Assembly: GCA_019309245.1 (NCBI GenBank)
Contig: JAFDGP010000204.1
Location: 1 to 5,010 of the forward strand
From: Deltaproteobacteria bacterium
GTDB lineage: Bacteria > Desulfobacterota > Desulfobacteria > Desulfobacterales > C00003060
Reading direction: 5' to 3'
DNA: 5,010 nt
Shown: positions 1 through 3,345 of the stretch, in pieces
Numbering within the stretch: the stretch's first letter is position 1
How the letters are laid out: the number at the start of each line of letters is the position of its first letter
Translations under genes and position numbers: made by a program
Notes under the pieces: model-generated
The model's database searches: none
The model's input: the letters and a program-made list of their open reading frames with translations, nothing else
Told to the model about the DNA's origin: nothing

Positions 1-150
1 ATAAAAGCGGACTATCCTGTTTCATATGCTGATGCTTTTTGCATTGCCGTGGCGCGGCGTTCAAAAGGTCAGGTCCTGACGAGTGATCCCGAGTTTAGAT
101 CGGTGGAGCATCTTGTTTCGGTCCTCTGGCTGACGGAGGAAGGGTCGTAA
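1..150 (+). CDS. PIN-domain (VapC-like) toxin, C-terminal part; start lies before the window
   Basis: The first frame is open from base 1 to a TAA at 148-150 and encodes the last 49 residues of a protein. It reads like the end of a PIN domain. SYADAF (residues 8-13) carries a conserved acidic residue, D11, in the family's usual late-helix position. TSDPEF (27-32) is the typical T-x-D-P-x-F strand and turn with D29, and the protein closes with a hydrophobic VSVLWL segment. PIN proteins of the VapC type are metal-dependent RNases of type II toxin-antitoxin modules, and the acidic residues bind the catalytic metal. The first catalytic Asp, the start codon and any antitoxin gene would lie upstream of the window. 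No ATG occurs in this part of the frame, in keeping with a gene cut by the window edge. A non-toxin PIN protein cannot be excluded from the tail alone. Confidence 0.85.
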   Translation: MKADYPVSYADAFCIAVARRSKGQVLTSDPEFRSVEHLVSVLWLTEEGS

Positions 151-317
151 CCCGGGGTTCCTTGGACCGGCCGGGGCCAGGCGTGATGCAAAGAAAGCGT
201 TGCGCAGCCTCCTGTGGGCAGTCGGGGCGCCTTTCGGCAAAACGACCCAACTGGCCCGAGGGGCTGGGTGCCCAAAATGTCGCCTTGTGAGCAAGAGCAA
301 CGAATTTTGAAAAGATC
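151..317. other. GC-rich intergenic stretch, no gene recognised
   Basis: Between the PIN gene stop and the ATPase remnant I see no gene, RNA or promoter that I can defend. The stretch is clearly GC-richer than the decayed sequence to its right and contains a weak distant inverted repeat (GGGCCAG at 174-180, CTGGCCC at 251-257). A minus-strand frame is open across 61-321, but it runs antisense through the PIN coding sequence, is rich in Arg and Pro, and has no protein signature. It may be a dispersed intergenic repeat, which would need a genome-wide nucleotide search. Confidence 0.4.
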
Positions 318-482
318 TCAATCGGAGTTTCGAAAGAGAGACCTGCCTACCGATTTACGTAGATACTCCTGACGCATGCTGTTGTCACGCGTCAGAACCA
401 CTTCAGGATACGAGCCGTATATCAACCGCGCTTCCAGGTTTGCTTGGGTTTCATATTGCGTTTCGATTGTGGAGAGTTCCAT
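318..482 (-). pseudogene. Remnant of a DUF4143/AAA_14-type ATPase
   Basis: On the minus strand a 54-residue frame runs from an ATG at 480-482 to a TGA at 318-320. It contains ANLEARLIYGSYPEVV followed by a RDNSMRQEYLRKSV segment. This matches the hallmark stretch of the predicted ATPases that combine AAA_14 and DUF4143 (COG1373-like), where a 'Le..LiyGsYPevv' motif precedes 'yL..l...yLfkD'. The complete family is roughly 380-420 residues. Here the Walker A and B parts are missing and the frame stops just where the family would continue into DUF4143, so this is a fragment rather than a working gene. Its 5' end overlaps the 3' end of the MazF remnant in another frame, so the two were joined by deletion or rearrangement. 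The motif match is clear to the eye but untested by a profile search. Confidence 0.7.
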
Positions 483-678
483 ACCAATCCAGGTCGTAAT
501 GGAGCTTGAGGGCGCGATCCACCTCGGCCATGATCTTTTCCGGAAGCTGCCCCAGCCTTTTGACGAGTCGCACCTTGTCCACCGCCCGTGTCTGATTCAC
601 CATAACCTTAGGCAAGCAGGCAATCCTGAACTCCCAACCAGGGGGCATGACCACCGGTAGTTGGTCGCTCGGCGGTCT
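451..678 (-). pseudogene. C-terminal remnant of a MazF/PemK-family toxin
   Basis: The minus-strand frame ending at the TGA at 451-453 reads LPVVMPPGW, then VMVNQTRAVDKVRLVKRLGQ, then MAEVDRALKLHYDL. This is the familiar C-terminal half of MazF/PemK endoribonuclease toxins (a strand of V-x-V-x-Q-x-R-x-x-D-K-x-R-L, then the helix with V-D-x-A-L). Family members are about 110-120 residues, and only about 65 resemble the family here. The N-terminal 'RGDIwlvdl' and 'RP.vvv' strands are absent, and the frame reaches an upstream TAA at 742-744 without giving a family-like start. GTG at 652-654 is the first possible start, but it would give a protein lacking the active site. No MazE-like antitoxin is visible. 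I call it a decayed toxin gene. A frameshift further upstream is possible, but I could not find the missing part in the other frames. Confidence 0.7.
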
Positions 679-985
679 TTGCGGTAGATTATTTTGCCTG
701 GATGCAAAAAAGTTGCGTTTTTTTGCTTTATGGCGAAAATATTATCAATGATGGTTCCCCAGGGATTGGTCTTCCGTGCCAAAAGGTAGTCTTTGCTTTG
801 AAAACAGGGTAGACATTCCATACTTGTATCAGATTACCCTGGAGGGCCGTGAAGATATCCTGGACAGTCGGGTCCGGGTCATGCCGGCGGCAAAGTTCTT
901 GGCCTCGTTGCCGTGAAAAGGCACGAAATTTGCTTGTCATTTCAGGCCTTGAGAAGTTACGAGGCGGGTTTGGTTCCTCGGCCCC
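679..985. other. Stretch without a recognisable gene
   Basis: Neither strand gives a frame with a recognisable family, a good ribosome binding site and gene-like composition. The minus strand has two overlapping open frames (to 728 and to 597). One could start at an ATG at 938-940 (MTSKFRAFSRQRG...), but I recognise no domain in it and no strong Shine-Dalgarno precedes it. A run of seven T at 718-724 and the AT-rich sequence near 690-760 look like decayed DNA upstream of the toxin remnant. It could hold the lost 5' part of that module, but this is not shown. Confidence 0.4.
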
Positions 986-1013
986 GAATTGAGAAAAAAA
1001 ACAATAAAAAGAG

Positions 1014-1044
1014 TTGACAAAGGCACGGGTGCTGTATATATGAT
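1014..1044 (+). promoter_or_regulatory. Probable sigma-70 type promoter of the porin gene
   Basis: A perfect -35 hexamer TTGACA lies at 1014-1019. The -10 region TATATATGAT (1035-1044) offers TATGAT at 1039-1044 with a 19-base spacer, TATATG at 1037 with 17, or TATATA at 1035 with 15, so the exact -10 is undecided. An A-rich block at about 991-1010 lies directly upstream, as UP elements do at strong promoters. Transcription would start near 1050 and give a leader of about 140 bases before the porin ATG. The strength fits an abundant outer-membrane protein. Confidence 0.65.
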
Positions 1045-1105
1045 TCCGCTTCAAATGCTCCTTTTTTGTTTTTCTGGAAAAGGGGTGAAATAGACTTTTG
1101 CCCGG

Positions 1106-1116
1106 AAAGGAGGTGA
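1106..1116 (+). promoter_or_regulatory. Unattached Shine-Dalgarno-like sequence in the porin leader
   Basis: AAAGGAGGTGA is an extended match to the anti-Shine-Dalgarno end of 16S rRNA, yet no ATG, GTG or TTG at a normal distance opens a useful frame: the downstream codons quickly reach TAA or TAG. It lies inside the predicted leader, about 76 bases before the start codon, while the gene has its own AGGAGG at 1178-1183. It could be a ribosome standby site, a pairing site in a leader structure, or chance. Function is inferred only from position. Confidence 0.35.
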
Positions 1117-1191
1117 GGAGACCGTACTATTTGTAACCATTGGATTTTAGGGGATTTAAGCAACACGACAATCAAACAGGAGGAAAGCAAC

Positions 1192-2391
1192 ATGAAAAAG
1201 TTTGGAATTGGTTTGCTGGTATTTGCCCTGGCCATCTGTCTGGCCGTACCGGCGATGGCCGAGTTCAAGCCCTATGGCTCCATGCGGCTCGGGCTCTTCT
1301 GGGAAAGCCATGACTTTAACGATTACGACCCGTCCTGGACCACAGACGATGATGACAGCGGCATCATGGTGGATATCGCGGACATCACCCGGTTCGGCGC
1401 CAAGGGCGACATCTCGGACAGCCTGTATGCGCAGATCGAGCTGGGCCTGATCGGCCAGGAAAATGAGACCGGTTATACATGGGCCACGTACAATGGCGAC
1501 AACAACGAGGTCTACACCCGGCTGGTCTATGCGCGGTGGAACTTCGGCGGCGGCACCCTTACCGTGGGCCAGGATTACACGCCCGTGACCTTTGTCTCCC
1601 GTCAGGAAGGTCCCGGGATTTTTGATGATGATAACACCCACAATCAGAGCTACGACCTGCAGAATGCCTTTATCGGCGTGGGGTGTTTGTGGGACAGCCG
1701 GATTCCTCAAATCCGACTGAACCTGGACAACGGCCTGTATGTGATGCTCGGCCAACCGGACGACCCGGCCCCTGCAGGCAGCAATATCACGACAGGCGGT
1801 GATCGGGACGCCACGCTTCCCAAGATCGTAGTGGGCTACAAGTTCAAGACCGAGGGCCTGATGCTCAACCCGGGTATCGCCTATCAGTCCTATGACTATA
1901 ACGACAAGGATGTAGGCGGAAGCTTTGATGATGACATCACTTCCTGGATTCTGTACCTGCAGGGCACCCTGGACCTGGGGACGGTCAACTTCCGGTTTGC
2001 CGGCCACTATGGGGAGAACCTGGCCAACTACGCGATCTCCGGCCGGACCAACCCCTACCGGAACACCGTCAATTCCGCGGCAGCCTATGTCAAGTCCGAC
2101 AACTCCGTAGAAGACGCGGAATGCTGGGGCGGCTTTATTGATGCCGAGTTTCCGATTGATCCCTACAAGCTCAGAATCGGCTGGGGTTATTCCTCAAGCA
2201 AGAACGACGCGGTTGCAAATTACGACAACGAAGACGAGCTGATGGGCTACTATGTGAACGTGAAGATCCCTCTGACGGACAACTTCTCGGTTACGCCGGA
2301 ATTTGACTTCTGGGATGGCATGAAGAACGATCACAATGACAAGGATCCGGACCACTGGTACCTGGGCCTCCTGTGGCAGGCAGACTTCTAG
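1192..2391 (+). CDS. Outer-membrane beta-barrel porin
   Basis: This encodes a 399-residue protein with the marks of a Gram-negative general porin. Residues 1-23 are a Sec signal peptide: MKK, a hydrophobic core, then a VPAMA cleavage site before E24. The mature part alternates short amphipathic strands rich in Tyr, Gly and Leu with acidic loops (DDDD at 52-55, DDD at 145-147 and 246-248). It ends in WYLGLLWQADF, the C-terminal Phe signal recognised by the BAM insertion machinery. Motifs such as KPYGSMRLGLFW near the N terminus and TRFGAKGDISDSLYAQIE (66-83) recall porins of sulfate-reducing delta-proteobacteria. It should sit in the outer membrane as a diffusion channel, probably a trimer by analogy; the substrate cannot be read. 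C165 and C311 are the only cysteines of the mature chain and may be loop residues. The start is set by AGGAGG at 1178-1183, 8 bases before the ATG. It has its own promoter and terminator, so it is probably monocistronic. Confidence 0.9.
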   Translation: MKKFGIGLLVFALAICLAVPAMAEFKPYGSMRLGLFWESHDFNDYDPSWTTDDDDSGIMVDIADITRFGAKGDISDSLYAQIELGLIGQENETGYTWATYNGDNNEVYTRLVYARWNFGGGTLTVGQDYTPVTFVSRQEGPGIFDDDNTHNQSYDLQNAFIGVGCLWDSRIPQIRLNLDNGLYVMLGQPDDPAPAGSNITTGGDRDATLPKIVVGYKFKTEGLMLNPGIAYQSYDYNDKDVGGSFDDDITSWILYLQGTLDLGTVNFRFAGHYGENLANYAISGRTNPYRNTVNSAAAYVKSDNSVEDAECWGGFIDAEFPIDPYKLRIGWGYSSSKNDAVANYDNEDELMGYYVNVKIPLTDNFSVTPEFDFWDGMKNDHNDKDPDHWYLGLLWQADF

Positions 2392-2460
2392 TGTGCGTGT
2401 CGCAAGGTTGGTACGGGAACCTGATCGTTGTGTAAGCTAACAGCGGTCGGAACCTGAATG

Positions 2461-2497
2461 AAAAGCCCCGGGGAAGAATTTCTCCGGGGCTTTTTTT
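2461..2497 (+). terminator. Intrinsic terminator of the porin gene
   Basis: A stem pairs 2461-2474 with 2481-2494. AAAAGCCCCGG pairs perfectly with CCGGGGCTTTT, extended inward by a G-U, a G-C and an A-T pair. It closes a 6-base loop (2475-2480) and continues into a run of seven T (2491-2497). It begins about 70 bases after the porin stop codon, which fits rho-independent termination. The mirrored A run at 2461-2464 is short, so action is mainly on the plus strand. Confidence 0.9.
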
Positions 2498-2528
2498 GTG
2501 TGGGATCGCCCGAAAAATCCCAACGAAG

Positions 2529-2673
2529 AAATCCCCCCTGCGAGGCTGTCCGACAACCTCTCAACAGCGACCGGCAACCACAATATATTGTGTTCATATA
2601 AAGCATTGTTCCTATATGTAGTATGCTTGGTCGCCCCTTTAGAGGTTGTCGGACAGCCTCGTGAGGGGGATTT
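2529..2673. mobile_element. MITE-like element with 33-bp inverted terminal repeats
   Basis: The arms 2529-2561 and 2641-2673 are inverted copies. The inner 21 bases (2541-2561 and 2641-2661, CGAGGCTGTCCGACAACCTC plus one T) are perfect, and the outer 12 match except for three adjacent bases. The roughly 79-bp centre is AT-rich, codes for nothing, and contains smaller symmetric pieces: GCGACC at 2567-2572 facing GGTCGC at 2629-2634, a perfect 14-base palindrome CACAATATATTGTG at 2579-2592, and CATATA at 2595-2600 facing TATATG at 2613-2618. A short non-coding element with long inverted ends fits a miniature inverted-repeat transposable element or a large REP-type hairpin. No clear target-site duplication is visible at its outer edges, so mobility is inferred. 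Confidence 0.7.
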
Positions 2674-2680
2674 TTTGCGA

Positions 2681-2715
2681 GTGAACAGTGAATGGTGAAC
2701 AGTGAATGGTAAACG
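2681..2715. repeat. Heptad tandem repeat, consensus GTGAAYR
   Basis: Five 7-base units stand in a row from 2681: GTGAACA, GTGAATG, GTGAACA, GTGAATG, GTAAACG. The first four also form two perfect 14-base repeats (2681-2694 and 2695-2708). The array starts a few bases after the MITE-like element. It lies before the probable leader of the 71-residue gene and carries no coding signal. Confidence 0.85.
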
Positions 2716-2769
2716 GCAAGATTTTAAGTTTCGTGTTTTCGTGATAGAAAAACTTTAATGGATAGCGGT

Positions 2770-2806
2770 AGGTCAGGTTAGCCCGCCTGAGGCAGGCTAC
2801 CTGACA
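2770..2806. repeat. Hairpin repeat, copy 1 (AGGTCAGGTT...TACCTGACA)
   Basis: GTCAGGTTAGCCCGCCT (2772-2788) can pair with AGGCAGGCTACCTGAC (2790-2805) with one bulged base and one mismatch. It would make a strong hairpin 16-45 bases before the ribosome binding site of the 71-residue gene. The same outer sequence recurs at 3242-3277 with a different centre, which marks it as a repeat rather than a one-off structure. It lacks a T run, so it is not an intrinsic terminator, but it would lie in the mRNA leader if transcription starts upstream. Confidence 0.65.
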
Positions 2807-2834
2807 CCTTCGTGATGACACAGGAGGAAAAAAT

Positions 2835-3050
2835 ATGTCCGACAAAGAGCGATTCATCAAATTTTTTGAAGAATTTGGTATAGAGGCAAGCGTCGTCAAT
2901 CCTGAGGAGGTGATCCTCGAAATGGATGATACGGTGGATTGGATGAGCGCTTTGAGCGTGGGACAGGCATGGTTTTTGTTCGGCAAAGATGAGAACTATT
3001 TGGGTTTGTTGAACGATGAAACCATGGAGTTTGAGCCACGGAAGCCATGA
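2835..3050 (+). CDS. Small acidic protein of unknown function
   Basis: This is a 71-residue protein that I do not recognise. It begins at an ATG placed 7 bases after a full AGGAGG (2822-2827), which gives strong support for translation and for this start. The chain is markedly acidic (17 Asp or Glu against 6 Lys or Arg). It has no signal peptide, transmembrane segment or cysteine, so it should be cytoplasmic. An N-terminal stretch likely to be helical (MSDKERFIKFFEEFGIE) is followed by VVNPEEVILEMDDTVDW and a more hydrophobic SVGQAWFLFGKDENYLGLLND segment that could form strands of a small alpha/beta fold. It stands alone between repeat arrays, with no operon partner: the gene upstream ends in a terminator and the one downstream faces it. 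An antitoxin-like or adaptor role is possible for a protein of this size and charge, but nothing in the sequence shows it. Confidence 0.75.
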   Translation: MSDKERFIKFFEEFGIEASVVNPEEVILEMDDTVDWMSALSVGQAWFLFGKDENYLGLLNDETMEFEPRKP

Positions 3051-3069
3051 AAGGCTGAAGGCTCAAGGC
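3049..3069. repeat. Heptad tandem repeat, consensus TGAAGGC
   Basis: Three 7-base units GAAAGGC, TGAAGGC and TCAAGGC run from 3049 to 3069, with a weaker GAGGGGA after them. The array starts on the last two bases of the stop codon of the 71-residue gene, so it directly forms the gene's 3' flank. Confidence 0.6.
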
Positions 3070-3080
3070 GAGGGGAGATC

Positions 3081-3143
3081 TATCATTTATCATTTATCAT
3101 TGGTCATTTATCATTTGGCATTGATTATTGATCATTGGTCATT
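3081..3143. repeat. Heptad tandem repeat, consensus TATCATT
   Basis: Nine successive 7-base units fill 3081-3143 without a gap: TATCATT three times, GGTCATT, TATCATT, TGGCATT, GATTATT, GATCATT and GGTCATT. The last three bases (ATT) are constant and the first four drift, as expected for an old tandem array. It is AT-rich and non-coding. It does not resemble a CRISPR array, since the units are contiguous and far too short. Confidence 0.9.
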
Positions 3144-3150
3144 GGTTTGA

Positions 3151-3171
3151 TACCGGATGCCCGATGCCGGA
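3151..3171. repeat. Heptad tandem repeat, consensus TGCCGGA
   Basis: TACCGGA, TGCCCGA and TGCCGGA follow one another at 3151-3171. They keep exactly the register of the preceding TATCATT array (3081 plus ten units), although the unit sequence has changed completely. One intermediate unit (GGTTTGA, 3144-3150) lies between the two arrays. Confidence 0.6.
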
Positions 3172-3241
3172 TTGTAGGCCGGGGTGTGAGTCAGCCACAG
3201 GCGGACCGTTCCCTGGCAATCATCTGATGCCTGTAGCCCGC

Positions 3242-3277
3242 AGGTCAGGTTGTTCGCTGTAGGCGGATTACCTGACA
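3242..3277. repeat. Hairpin repeat, copy 2 (AGGTCAGGTT...TACCTGACA)
   Basis: AGGTCAGGTT at 3242-3251 and TACCTGACA at 3269-3277 repeat the ends of the element at 2770-2806 in the same orientation and with nearly the same length (36 against 37 bases). The centres differ. The ends can pair through GTCAGGT and ACCTGAC. It lies between the small acidic gene and the convergent ribonuclease gene, with no coding function visible. Confidence 0.6.
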
Positions 3278-3302
3278 GGATCTTGAGGCCTTCCTTTGAT
3301 CT

Positions 3303-3338
3303 TCCCCCTTTGAAAAAGGGGGAGTGAGGGGGATTTTT
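3303..3338. repeat. Short hairpin plus GTGAGGGGGATTTTT repeat
   Basis: CCCCCTTT (3304-3311) pairs with AAAGGGGG (3315-3322) around a 3-base loop, with a T-A pair added outside. It is followed by GTGAGGGGGATTTTT at 3324-3338, which is identical to 2661-2675 at the right end of the MITE-like element. It lies 8 bases past the stop codon of the ribonuclease gene. On that gene's strand the hairpin has no T run after it, so I do not call it a terminator, although it could protect the 3' end of the mRNA. Confidence 0.6.
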
Positions 3339-3345
3339 CAAATTC

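Noticed and set aside
61..321. An 86-codon minus-strand frame over the PIN gene tail and the GC-rich block
   Set aside because: Its upstream third runs antisense to the PIN coding sequence, and the composition (Arg, Pro) is that of chance frames in GC-rich DNA. There is no convincing ribosome site.
728..1054. A 108-codon minus-strand frame upstream of the MazF remnant, as a possible antitoxin or new gene
   Set aside because: It overlaps the porin promoter, has no family resemblance and no good Shine-Dalgarno. Even the shorter version from the ATG at 938-940 is unconvincing.
1055..1093. A 12-codon leader peptide in the porin leader
   Set aside because: There is no ribosome site before its ATG and no run of one regulatory amino acid, so attenuation is not indicated.
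1228..1239. LAIC in the porin signal peptide as a lipobox
   Set aside because: The residue before Cys is Ile rather than Gly, Ala or Ser, and a clear AMA signal peptidase I site follows at residues 21-23.
1156..2007. A 283-codon open frame on the minus strand through the porin gene
   Set aside because: It lies wholly antisense to a well supported porin, has no recognisable domain, and is explained by the porin's codon bias keeping the opposite frame free of stops.
3081..3171. The repeat tract as a CRISPR array
   Set aside because: Units are 7 bases and contiguous with no spacers, and no cas gene is in the window.
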